Positions 41,540 through 53,743 of a stretch of DNA of 53,998 nucleotides are shown here, piece by piece (within the stretch, counting starts at the first letter, position 1; each line of letters begins with the position of its first letter). The position numbers and the translations under genes were made by a program. The notes beneath the pieces are model-generated. The model was not told the DNA's origin, did not search any database, and saw nothing but the letters and a program-made list of their open reading frames with translations. Source of the stretch: Paramacrobiotus richtersi (taxonomy: Eukaryota; Tardigrada; Eutardigrada; Parachela; Macrobiotidae); assembly GCA_034698045.1 (NCBI GenBank), contig JAQGAU010000033.1, positions 1-53,998 on the forward strand, written 5' to 3'.

Positions 41540-44500
41540 ATGTCTGACTGGCTGCCGAATGGGAGGGTGGCGCCAGCCAATGACGATACCGCACTCCCTC
41601 GGAGCAGCGATGCGCCATTCGACGCCATCGAGCTCGAGCAGAACCACGCCCCCGCACTGGCACCGCCCAGCGTAGTGAACGTCAGCGATGTGCCACTGCC
41701 AGCAGACAAGCCTCATAAAACGGGTTTATTGGGTTTCCTAGACAAATATCGCCGTTTCGTAAGTTTCTGGCCGCTGTTTTCTGCATTCCCACGGTTTGTT
41801 GTTCGTTCTTCTTTGAGTTTTACAACAGAGATAACCATTTTTCTGTATGACTGAGTGAAATCATGAAGGAGGGCAAGGTAATTTGTCACTTTTATTTCGT
41901 CTTACGGAAGCACTTGCCTGGCGTTTTCGTTATCTTATCGTGGTTTTACGCCATTTAATCGGGGTTTGCCGGTCGCAAACGAAGTGTTACGTTATTCTGG
42001 TCGAAGATGGATCAGTGTTCGACGATAAGATATACATCCGCTTGCAGAATTTTGCGTTTTTTGTGTGATTTCCTTTATGATTGCTGGGAGATGCTGGCGT
42101 GCCGTTTTTTGTTATTTTTGAAAGAGTTGTTTGTTGATTTCAGGGACTAACCGGACCGTTAGCGTTTGCTATTTTGGCAGCTGCCTTTGGGTCATCGTTC
42201 TTGTTTGGCTACAATATCGGGGTTATCAATGTGCCACAAACGGTGAGTACGCTACATTTGCCGCGGGCAAAACAGCTCCGTAAAGTAATTAGGAAAATAT
42301 AATTCCGTGTGTAACGTGCATTCAGCGTAATGTTCATTAACTTTAATGTTTTTAATGATATTTGTTACTGATTTAATTTTTTTATAATTTGAGAGTGGTT
42401 TCTTAACCATTCCTAATCAGTGATTTTCAAATCTTTATCAATCAAATATTTAATTTAAATAAATAAGGGTAAAAAAGATTACATTGAAAGTTAAATGAAG
42501 ATTTTAAATATTTAATTTAAATAAATAAAAATGAATAAAATTAAGTTGACAATAAATAAATTCAGTAATATCTGCGGTTTTTGATCAAATTTGTTTCTAG
42601 GTATGCTGTTCTGTAACTGATCACATTGGACATATTTTTCTGTTTTTATGAAATATATTCTGTCTGTGTTTACGTTATCGTTATTTTTAGTTATTATATT
42701 GATTTTGTCAAAGGACTGACCACAGATTGTGGTCCACAATCGCTTTTTATTTGTTTTTCTTGTTTGGTTATACGGTGCGTTTTCCCACTCGATTCAAGGC
42801 CGTACTCCATTTTTTCACATAATAGCCGTGTGAACGAAGTGATTTTTTAAGTAGATGCTCGAAATACTTGACAAACAAACTTGGTAAATAGTATATTTAT
42901 CAAAGCGTCAGACTGTTGTTCTGGTATGTAAGACGCGCAAAAAAGGCCTCTATAGGAAAATAAAATAGTGAAAATTATGACTTTAGTACTGGAAATTAAT
43001 AATTTAATAAATACGTTTGTACGTTAATAATAAATACGTTAAAAATACTATAAAACGTGCAAAATTGCAAGCAACAAGCTAAAAAACGCTTCAAAAATTT
43101 AGGAAAACGATGGAAGTTTTAAGAAAATACGCAAGTAAAACACGAAAAAAGCAAATGGACAAAATTGTTTTTTTTTCAAAATAATTTGAGATCGCATTGT
43201 TCCAGTTATTGTCTGTGGATTTACGTTCGTTTACCGGTGTTTTTGCACGTGCAGTTTTGCATAAACCATCGTAAAGTGTCAACAAAAGCGCTAAAAAACG
43301 TCGGTTGTATGTGACTTGAATATTAATGACTAGCTTTGCGGTTCATTGAAAAAAAGCCAAGTAGAGCGCGATTGACACATGTCAGAGAGTCTAAAGCTCG
43401 TTTTTCTTCCTTGATAGACCCCGATTATTAACAAATTAGGTTGTTTGTACATAGCGACGTTTCATAATTGTTTTGAAACCTGGAATTAAACCCCAGGTAG
43501 TGGAAATTTCGAAAATTGCAACAATTAATTATCTGTCTACTTATCTTGAATACTATGAAATTCGGCGGTAACTGTGGTGTTATTGTCAACACTGATACGA
43601 CAACAATCGCTGCGGTAATGCGGCCTGATTACAGACTGCGTTCTGGCTACGATATGTGTTTGTTTGGTAATCTGCATAACTGCAGACTTTATTGGATCAA
43701 TTGCGTAACTATCCGATCGTAGAGAACACGGGGAAAGTTTTATACATAGAGAGATATTTGAACTGTGTGCTTTCGAAAAAAAAATTAATAATAAAAATTA
43801 GAAAACAGAGAATGATAACTGAAAAAAGGGGAAGTTATAGTGTTATTTTGAACATTACAAATAAAAGAGAATTTAAATGAAACAAATAAAAACGGTTAAT
43901 TTTGGAAGAGTTATTGGTGAGCTAAATTTATAAATTTATCTAACGAGTGACAGATAACTTTATCTAAATTAAAATAAATAAATTACTCTAAAATTAAATT
44001 TATCTAACGAGTAAACAATCAGTTAATAACACTTAATATTTAAATAAAATTTAATGAAGTACTTTTAGCAAAAGGTTCGTTTTTAAATTTCGGTTACAGA
44101 AAAGTTAGTGCTGGTATCAGGAATAATGGAAATTATTAAGGAAACCTTTTCAGTTCGTGTTCTGTTTTTGTATGCTAAGCTCGTGTCTACGTAGGGATTT
44201 TTAAATTTTTTTCTATGAAATTACGCCCAATATTTTGCCAGTAATGCAGTTTTTATTCCTTTCCGAATTGTATCGAAATGAAATTTGTCCTATATTAGGA
44301 CGGTAATAAATTGCCAGTTTTTGAAGTATCGAACAAATTTATGATTACGTAACTGTATGAATTTTTCAGTTTAAAACTGCATGACGCTATGGATATGGAT
44401 GTGTTATTTTTGGCGTAATCAGCGCCTACAGACTAGAGACGACGAACTCGGTCAGCATTTATATATGGCAGTACGCCGCTACGTTTTTGCCGTGTTTGTC

Positions 44501-47500
44501 TAAATAAAGAAGACCCACGTCGACATTACCCCTGTTGAATAGGATTAATTTTGTACGCTTGCGTGTCGATCTATGATTTTCTGATTGATCTCTGCTTGGA
44601 CTAGCAGAAATTGGGTGTTTGACGTGTGTAGTCTGACGTGAAAGCTTTAAATTCCTCGCTTTAGGTAAACTTAATGATAACGATTAAATACACCGCATAA
44701 ATAAATAGCGGTGTAAATCAGGGACATTAAAATAAATTAAAAACGGGGAAAAATATGTGAACAGATGAAATACTGTAATAACTTCGAATGCCGAAAAAAG
44801 GAGAATGTGTGCGTGGATTTTTGTAATTTTATTGAAGGATATTTCTCCGATAAAATGATAGTGGAAATAAACAGCAACTGATGATAACTGAACTGTTAGT
44901 AAACAGCTTTGCTGTAAAATTGCACAGCTTAGCAAAGTGTATTGTTATTTTAGAATAATTTTAGATTATACTCTAAAATATTAAAAAATATATGCTGTTT
45001 ATTATTTATAAGATAAATTTATAATTAAACGCTAATTTATAAGATTTTTGGTATTTTTTGAGAGCCGTTCATTCAATATTATGTTTATTTATTATTATTT
45101 ATTTCTGCTTATTTTTTGTACATATTTTGCAAAATATTTCACAGTTGGTGGGCAAGTGGATTCGTGATGTTAAATGCGAGCGGTACAATGCCACCGGCGT
45201 ACCCGATGGCATTCAGCAGGAGAAATGGTGCAAGGAGATCCCGATTGGTTCCCTCGATGAGGAGAATATGTTCAAGGATAACACGGAGCTCAACACCATC
45301 TGGGCCACGGTCACGTCCATCTTCTGTGCCGGGGGTCTGGTGGGGGCACTGTCCAGCGGCTTCTTCGTTTCCCGGTTTGGACGGTACGTGGTGAAACCGG
45401 CCAGAAATATTGCTAAATAATTATCCATGTAAAATATCAGAATTATTGGAAATTAAATCGAAGAATATTTATTTAGATTTATTTATTTATTTAGATTGAT
45501 AATATTGATAAATAAATCGAAAAATATTTATTTAGACTGATATTTTAATTATTATATAATATTGAATTAAATTGAATATTGCACGAAAGGTTCAAATGGC
45601 AACGCTCAATAGGTTTATCGAGAAAATTTAGAATTTTATCAAAAGGAAATTCAGATATATTGGGAATTTGTCTTTGCTTGAGTCCGAGTTTTTCCAGTTT
45701 TTTACTGCAAAAGTCGCAAAGTTCATCTGTATACCTTACTCGGCATTTATTCCGTTATTGATAATTTAACGTCTTTCCGTGATATGAAAATTTAAGATAA
45801 GGAAGAAATGGAGATGAAACAAGCTTTATAACATAGTTACAAATGGAACAAGAAAAGCTGGAACACAGAAAAATTCGGCTTGTCATTGGACAAACAAACA
45901 ATCAAATTTTTGTATTCATACATTCAGTAGAGTTATCAGAATTTTAGTTTATTGTTATTAAAACTTTTTCTGATTTATAATAAATAAATTTATAATAATA
46001 GTTAATAGTGAAAAAAATTCTAATTTATAATAAAGAAATTTAGTAATAAACATTTTTAATTTATTTTAATAAATTACTACACTACGGTTTTATTGTGTTT
46101 TTTCAAACTAAATGGTAATGACGGTAGTTTTCGGAAATTATGGTAGTTTTGTCCCATCATTTGACATCTAATTGTCCATAGATCTACAAAGCTGTTGTTT
46201 TCCAACCGATATAGACTGTAATTATTCAGTAATTTACGGATTCAGTAACTGCGTCTAGGGACTTAAATCCCCCGAATCCAGGTCGAATGATGTGTTGACC
46301 ATGTTGCCTTTGCTTGTTCTGACAGGAAGGGTACATTGTTGATGAATCTCGTTACGGGATTCCTGGCAGCGGCACTCCTGGGATTCCCCAAATTGGCGCA
46401 TTCCTTTGAGATGCTGATTATTGGACGATTTATCACCGGACTCAATTCAGGTAGGGAATTACACCACTTATATGTGACGGGGGTTTCCTGTCAATCTGCT
46501 TCGATTTGCGTTAATGGATATACTGCTGCAGCACACAGGGGTATCGGTTATGTTTATTTGGTTGATTATTCCATTTTGAATTAGCTTGTTACGTAGACGA
46601 TTTGAGGTCTGTATGGATGATTTCAACATTTTTTACATAAACTGTAAAATTTTTACATAAATTTTTATATAAATTTTTACATAAATTTTTTTACGTAAAT
46701 TTTTTTACATTATTTTATTTAATAATAAACTGCAGCAGTAATAATAAACCAGCCGGAGCAATAAACTTGTTTTTTGTCCCAGTAGTAACACATTCTTGCT
46801 GTATACCGAACAGTGTTATCGTGAAGCGTAGTGTAAAGGCTCATTGTGATTGACCGCTTGAGTTAGTATCCACAAGTGTAAACACTCTAACGTATTCCGC
46901 GGTAAATAATCCAAATTTTTCGCACATTTTTGTCTTCTGATAAACTCCTGGTACAAAACTCTAAGGCCACTTTCTCCAATAAAAACACTTATCTGCTAAA
47001 ATGAAAAGGCTTTTTTTTCATGCCACATTTCAGAAATATCACCATGGAAAGTCTAGTTTAAATAAAAAAGTTTGAAAATATTAATGGTTGAAAATGGTAT
47101 ATCACACATCAATCCGTATTGATGCTGTTATAATAAAATCATAATAATACGAAGTCCGAAGCTTCCGACAATATCGATCATTAAAACACGGGTACGAACA
47201 TTAGTGACAGACTCTCTTTGTGATCCGTTGAATCGCTTGCTTCCTCATGTTGATATTTGTGTAGCATATATTATTGCACTTTAAAACGGTTTGGTGCGAA
47301 GTTTGGGCAAATTTAACTTTGACGATTTATTACGTTAAACTTGTAAAAAACTATGACAAATGTTAGTTTCTTGCGAAAACCATGTGTGTAACACCAGTAT
47401 GTTCTACTGAAATAGACTTCATATCGGGAATCTCCGAGCCATTACACTACATCACGCTGCACAGAACTAGTCAGTGTATTCTCCCGCTAGTGCATATCTT

Positions 47501-50500
47501 GCATTTATTTTGCATGTATGTCAAGTTTATTGGGATTGTGGTACAACGAATGTCATTTTGGGTGTATTTGACTGTTTAGGCATTAACTCGGGTGTGCCGC
47601 CAATGTATTTCACGGAAATCTCCCCGGCGTCGTTGCGCGGCGCTATCGGCAGTATTCATCAGCTGTTCATCACCATTGCCATCTGGGTGTCGCAGATTCT
47701 GGGGCTGCCGTACATCCTGGGCACGGACAGTGGCTGGCAGTGGCTGTTTGGACTGTCGATTATCCCCTGCATCTTCCAGGTCCTGACGCTGCCGTTCTGC
47801 CCGGAAAGCCCCAAGTATCTGTATCTGGATAAGGGCGATGAAGTGGGCGCTCAAAAAGGTTCGTGTTTGTAGTGAAAAAGTTTTGTTTGTTTTTATGAAT
47901 AGAATTATTGAGTTTTTCTTCATTTTTCTTATAGTCTGCCTAAGTCTGGTAAGCAGATCGGAAGTTCATGTTTTAAAGAAAAAATTGGTTTATTTTAACG
48001 TACTTTAACATATTTGACCGAATTTACTAGCTCGCGATTTTTCCATCCCTGAGATCACATTTAGCTTTTTTAATTATTTTTTTATTCTTGAAAATGGAGT
48101 TTCTTATTGTATAATTTATTGTAATCTGGCGTTAATTTGTCACATTCTAGGAAGTGAATCTTATTTATGATACTTTTATTCCAAAAAAAACATTCGTGGT
48201 TTTGCTGGAATGAACAGAATATTTCGTATTAGTTTTGTTAGTGATTTATACGAATTTTACCATATAGCGCTGGTTCGGCTGCGCCGCTCGGCGAACGTTA
48301 CCGATGAAATGGAGGAGATGCGCAAGGAGGATGATAAGCTGAAGAGTGAACCCAAAGTGACCATTCGGGATCTGTTTGCTAATCGCTTTTTACGCAAGTG
48401 CACCATCATTGCCGTCATGCTGATGGTGATGCAGCAGCTCTCCGGTATCAATGCGGTAAGTCGTTAACAAACGAAGATCGAAGATTTCCAAAGAGCCGGT
48501 GTGACGTGCTGTTGCTCGCTAAAACGACTGTATTCATTCTGAAACTTTGCTCTGACGGTTTTTCCATCTGATCAAGATGTTGTAGTGTTTTCCAGTTGCG
48601 TAACAAATAACAATATAACAGACCAGTTAGAACGGTTAGTGTTTGAGGTTGACGATTCAAACTCATTTGTATCAAAGCACAAATTATTGGGCTTTGTGTT
48701 TAATTAATTTCAGTCTGCTGAAATTTATGAATGTTTGTTAAAATTTTATTGTAATTTTAATTTATTAATCTACCGTCTACTGACATTTATTTAATGTTTA
48801 TTAACATTTAATTATTAATTAAAAATTGATTAATCTACCATCAGAATTCTACTGAAATTTATTTAATGTTTATTAAGTTTTGATTATTAATTTAAAATTT
48901 ATTCATCCACAATCTACTGAAATTTATTTTATGTTTATTAAAATTTAAATATGGATTAAACAAATTTATTAGTCTACCGTCTACTGAAATCTATTTAATT
49001 TCACATATATTGCAAGTTTGTTATGGGCCTATTAGATCGCTTCGTATAATTTCATTTCTGGTCTCTCGTTAGGTGATGTTTTACTCGACATCCATCTTCA
49101 AAGACTGCGGTATGACCGGTGAGAATGCCCTGTACGCGACTATTGCCATGGGCGGCATTAACGTCCTCATGACGCTGGTGTCGGTGGTGCTGGTGGAGAA
49201 GGCCGGACGTAAGACACTGCTGTTGATTGGGTTTGCTGGGATGGCCGTGGTCACTATTCTCCTCCTGGTCTTCATGCTGCTCCACGTACGTAATACACTG
49301 TAATCACAATTTTACAGCACTTTATCACGGAAAATGTTGATGTTTTTATCCCCGTAAAATATGTTTTCTTTCGCTTTTTTTTTCATATCTGATTGTGCTG
49401 GTTTGCTGTGTTTTCAGAAGTTGTTGGAATTGGTTTTGCGGTGTTTAATATTATTAACTTAATAGCGCTTTGGTTGCAGGCAGCTGGCAAACCGCCGCCA
49501 TGTGTCCCCTCAGCGGAAGTGGTCTGCTGTATCTCCACGCCGGAACACAAATGCCCCGAAATACCCAATGGTTATCCATTTGCAGCGTACGCCAGTATGA
49601 TCTGTGTCATGCTGTTCGTGGTGATGTTTGCTACTGGACCCGGTAAGATATCATAGTCTGTCGGTTTCTTCTCCCGAACGATGTGATCGTCACTTGACAA
49701 CAATATTTATTTTAATATTTTTTATTATTACTATTATAAAATTTTATTTGTTTTTTAATTAGCATTATTTTAAACTATTTTACTATTTTTAAATTGGTTG
49801 TTATACGTTAATTAATAGATTGTTGTATCTAGTTTATTATTTCAGTCGAATTATTTTACACAGTTTATTTATCGATATTATGAAATGCACATGAACTTGG
49901 TGATGGTGTTTCTTAGGTTCCATCCCGTGGTTCTTGGTGACGGAACTGTTCACGCAAGGTCCCCGTGCCGCGGCCACCAGTATTGCGGTCGGTGTTAACT
50001 GGCTGTGCAACTTGATCGTCGCACTGTCTTTCCCCTTTATTCAGGTATGCTGCATTGCCTGGGTTTTTTGTCCCCATCATGAACTGACTCTTTTGCGCCG
50101 GATATAGCTGTAAAGTTTTTTAAGTTTTAGGTTAGTTTACTTTTATGAGACAGGTCCGTAACACTCGTTACAACCGGGGATAAAAAATGTCGATTTCCAG
50201 TTTGTGAATATTTTTTTGATATTGACCGTGATTCGTCCACGAACGGGATTTGACCACTTTAACTTGGGTTTTTTTTCAAAAAACAAATGTGTTAACGAAC
50301 GTTATGAAACACATTTTCGGGCAAAAATATTTTGGGATCTTTTTTTACGCGATTGTCAGGTTAAGACTGGCTCAGTTAGTAGTTACACTACGACAACGAG
50401 CCATGCGAGAGATGACAGCGAGCCATTACACTACGACAATGTCCCATCAGTAGACAACGTGAAATTGTACCGTGTGTTATTCCTAACTTTATATGCACGG

Positions 50501-50935
50501 ATCTTGTTGTTATTACTGTCAGCTGTTGAGTTTTTTGTTTATGTATTTATGGTCCTATAGGTATTTAACAAAAGTCGTAAAAGTAGTGTATTATTGTATA
50601 AATTACATACATGCTGTTAAAGGTTTTGCTGGGTACTGTTGATTTGTAATAACTAATGTATCCCTGCTCTGAGTGTTTGATACTGAGAGCTTGCGTTGTA
50701 TTTTAATAAGCGATTCCCATAACCAGCGGTCCACAATATGGAGTAGTTTCTACAAGTCAGTACGTAAAAACCATGACCATAATGCGTGTAATTATAGGCC
50801 GCCATCAAGGAATACACGTTCCTCGTCTTTGCCATACTTCTCGTGCTCTTTGTGGTGTACACATGGTTCAAAGTGCCGGAAACCAAAGGCAAATCCATCG
50901 AAGAGATCCAGGCCGAGCTACGCCAAAACCTGTAA
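41540..50935 (+). CDS. facilitative glucose transporter, class I-like
   Basis: Ten exons agree in phase: 41540-41758, 42144-42242, 45145-45383, 46326-46450, 47580-47858, 48268-48455, 49073-49285, 49480-49642, 49917-50044 and 50798-50935, giving 596 aa. It is a 12-helix SLC2/MFS plasma-membrane hexose uniporter. Signatures are FGYNIGVINVPQT in TM1, an N-glycosylation site in loop 1 (YNATG), RFGRKGTLL, GINSGVPPMYFTEISP, PESPKYLYLDKGDE, the QQLSGINAVMFYSTSIF segment with the QLS motif of class I transporters, KAGRKTLLLIG, GPGSIPWFLVTELFTQGPR and VPETKGKSIEEIQAE. The cytosolic N-terminus has about 73 residues before TM1, much longer than in GLUT1. A roughly 27-residue insert with four cysteines (PPPCVPSAEVVCC...HKC) sits between TM9 and TM10. 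The 2.9-kb second intron and several others carry repeats. The exon 5 donor is GTTCGT, a weak site. Confidence 0.95.
46827..46841 (+). repeat. A-box-like repeat core in transporter intron
   Basis: CGTAGTGTAAAGGCT. A minus-strand relative lies at 47452-47438 (TGTAGTGTAATGGCT). Confidence 0.65.
48700..49015. repeat. tandem units of about 65 bp (CTACTGAAATTTATT)
   Basis: Four or five imperfect copies of a segment with TCTAC-TCTACTGAAATTTATTTAATGTTTATTAA, in the intron before exon 7 of the transporter. Confidence 0.85.
50385..50437 (-). repeat. directly repeated A-box-like core
   Basis: On the minus strand, CGTAGTGTAATGGCT (50435-50421) and, 45 bases on, CGTAGTGTAACT (50393-50382) lie in the same 45-bp direct repeat (GAGCCAT...CACTACGACAA on the plus strand). 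It is in the last intron of the transporter. Confidence 0.7.
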
Positions 50936-51610
50936 ACTATCTTACATCATGGCGCGGAAAATGTCCTTTCACGACAAGCAAGACTCCCCCAGATGTTACT
51001 CCCCGTTTTATACCCCTTTCCTCCCTGTTTTCTGCAAAAATGGGTGGTTTTATTTATTTTTACTGGGATGGTTGGTGTACTATACAGTAGTGTCTCGTTT
51101 TGTTGTTGCTGATGACCTTTTGCTTCTTGTTCTGTTGTTTTTCTGTTTTTGCGGATTGTTTCTAACATCACAAGAGTGATCGCTCGACGGTGATGTGGCG
51201 AACCCTGGTTGGTGTGGTGGTTTGGATGGTTTTTGTTTCTTTAAAGAGAATCAGTGCATTTTTTGGTTATTGGTGTGTTTTGCGGCTTGGATTTCCATGA
51301 ACTGCGTGAGAAAAACGGGAATGTACAGCCGAAACTGCAGAACTCATCATACAAATAACACGTAACTAAGGGAAGGATTTTATACGGCTTTAGTTAAACC
51401 TTCAGACGTAGTAGTTACTTTGTGCCGGGTTTTTGTTCAAGACGTTTTTGCATTATTTTTATCACATTCATTTCACAATGGCCTTCAGGAAAAAGTATAC
51501 GAAGGTTTACAATGGTTAATTTTTGGTACCACGAAGCATGTTTACGATAAAGCACAACATTGAATGTTACATATTAATTTCGGTTAGCCTCTGAACTACG
51601 ATTTTCCTCC
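50936..51610. other. convergent 3' region
   Basis: Probably holds the 3' UTR of the transporter (plus) and that of the five-exon minus-strand gene. Two pyrimidine-rich tracts and a repeat-core remnant at 51600-51587 (minus, CGTAGTTCAGAGGC) are the only marks. Confidence 0.45.
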
Positions 51611-53743
51611 TTAACCATACGAAACGAACATATACCATCCATTTTCAAAGCAGTACAATAACTGCGATTTATCTGCATTAATGTTTTCCTCGCCGTTCTT
51701 AATTACTTTAATGCCATCTTCTGCTGCGAACGTGATTAAATCATCCTTACAATTAGGAATCGCTACAATCCATGCTGAACAATTTGTTCTTTTCAAACTC
51801 TTGTAGTTTCTAAACTCTGTTTCGCGGTCTAAAACTGCCAGTAAAAAATAAAGCAAATGATATCGTCGCCAAATTAAAGCTGAACTGCAATTTTTGCGTT
51901 TTCGAGGAAATCAGGAAAACGTAAATCCGTTTTTCAAAAAACAGAAAGGTAACTCGCGATTGTGAAACGAGATGTGTCGTATAAACTTGTACAAAATCAC
52001 GATAATTAGCAGACTGCGAGATGCATTGGATTTAATCACTTTTGACTGTTGCACTGTCTTCCACACACTTTTCGACAACAAAAACGTAAGTAATATTCTG
52101 CTAACAACAAAAATCTCCAATACATTGTGCATACACTAAAAACCAGCCGGCCGAGACTCCTTCATGCAAACAGATAAAAGTAAAAACTTCGTAATGAACA
52201 CTGTACACAGCGTATTTCATCGGAAAACGTAAGATCTTAGGATAAGAATCATAAAAACAACGACAGCTAACATAACCCGACCAGTGCCAATACAGAATCG
52301 TCCACGTTAGCTTCAAACGGTCGTATCACCCGGATGGTTCGATTGTACAGGTTTTCCGACTGATTTGGCCAAACTTACTTCCCGCTGAAACTGCGCATTG
52401 TCACGGTTGACCATCATCCGCACTCTGTGCCAAATATCCAGCCACAGCTTGTCACCGGACATCCACTGAGCGTTTGGTCGATAATCAACATAACTGCAAA
52501 CATATCTTCATTTTAAACAAACCTAGAAGATACTTCGGTCGTTTTGATCAAAGAAAATACAAAATATCGCAAGAAAAACATAATGGTCGACAGTCCAATC
52601 GAAGTATTTCAGCTGATACAAACGTCAAGATACCGCGAAAAGCGACCGGCGTTAGCAGTCCTGAATCTACAGTTTCGTGTATTCTAATTCTTCACTTTTC
52701 TTTCTGATCGACAATTTTGTCATATGAAAAACAAAATTTCCAATAAAAATGGACCTCCGCAATAATTTTACAAATTAATCCCTGCATTACTGGCTAAACT
52801 GTGATGCATATAAAACATGTAAATGGAGTTGCCACCACAATGCCACCACACTACGGTTTGTCCATGTCTAACTTGTAAGCCGCTGACAAAATTTAATACG
52901 TTACTCGAAGCTCACTACGGTATAGTACAATAACTGCATCTTATCTGTCAGAAACAAAAAACATGACTTGATCAGTAAAATCACATTCTAAACTGTCGAC
53001 GAGCAACAAAATAACAAACAGGTGCAAAATGGCAAAACTCAAAATGTTGGAAATGTAACGCGAGTTGACGTTGACTGATTATTATTATGCTTGTTTACAC
53101 TATCATCCAGTTTTTTGGGTCTGAAATTAAGTACTAGAAAAATCAGTGCTTACCGATCCACAAATTCAACCCAGTAAAACGCCGTTACACCCCTCAACAC
53201 TTTCCGGAGAATGTGTGCTTTCAGCCAAAACGGTCGGCCATTGACTTTGGCGAAATTGGCCTGGATGTACACGCAGTCTCCTGCAGAAAACTCCACTCAA
53301 AAACACAAGAACTACGACGACATTTGTCGCCGCGTATCGAGAGCGCTTTTCAAAAACGTTCATTTCCTGACAGATTTACTTTCTGAGAACGTCGTTGCTG
53401 CTTCTTCTTATTGACAAAACAACGTACCAGTCATGTACTGCCAAGGGCCCTTCGTGACTTCGTACGCTGAATTGGCTACTTTCTGACTGGAACTCGATCC
53501 TTTAGGCACTTCAACGGGGTGATTCTTGTCCGCATCCGTTGTTTCTTCCTCCTCATCCACATCCATACACTCGTGGACGTCAGGAGACCTGCGAATGGCA
53601 ATGTTTTGGTGGTCAACCTCTTTCACTGCAGCAGGCATTCGTTCAGTTCCATCCCGATCCGCAAACGACATGATTTCTAGCTGGAGAAGGAGTTCTAACC
53701 GTGTTCTGCAACGGCGTCGGAGATTTGAGGGGGAGAGATTCAT
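51611..53743 (-). CDS. unrecognised five-exon gene, acidic N-terminus
   Basis: Five minus-strand exons join with consistent phases: 53743-53428, 53280-53154, 52493-52379, 52097-52040 and 51834-51611, giving 279 aa. Donors are good (GTACGT, GTAAGC, GTAAGT), except GTGATT after exon 4. The N-terminal 100 residues are charged and probably disordered, with an acidic run (MDVDEEEETTDADKN). The middle reads like a compact barrel or reader domain: GDCVYIQANFAKVNGRPFWL, AFYWVEFVDR and GDKLWLDIWHRVRMMVNRDN. The C-terminal exon gives CSAWIVAIPNCKDDLITF and ends CFENGWYMFVSYG. There is no signal peptide or membrane segment. A Tudor- or BAH-like chromatin reader is one reading, but I do not recognise the family. 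A later in-frame ATG at 53671 (MSFADRDG) is an alternative start. Exon 4 is short and the least certain. Confidence 0.5.
52842..52855 (-). repeat. A-box-like repeat core
   Basis: Minus strand reads CCGTAGTGTGGTGGCA, in the second intron of the unrecognised gene, with a partial duplicate (TGTGGTGGCA) 11 bases away. Confidence 0.65.

Noticed and set aside
50660-51179. 168-codon plus-strand frame across the last transporter exon
   Set aside because: It is in a different frame from the transporter C-terminus (VPETKGKSIEEIQAE), which fits the family exactly; the longer frame continues into the 3' UTR.
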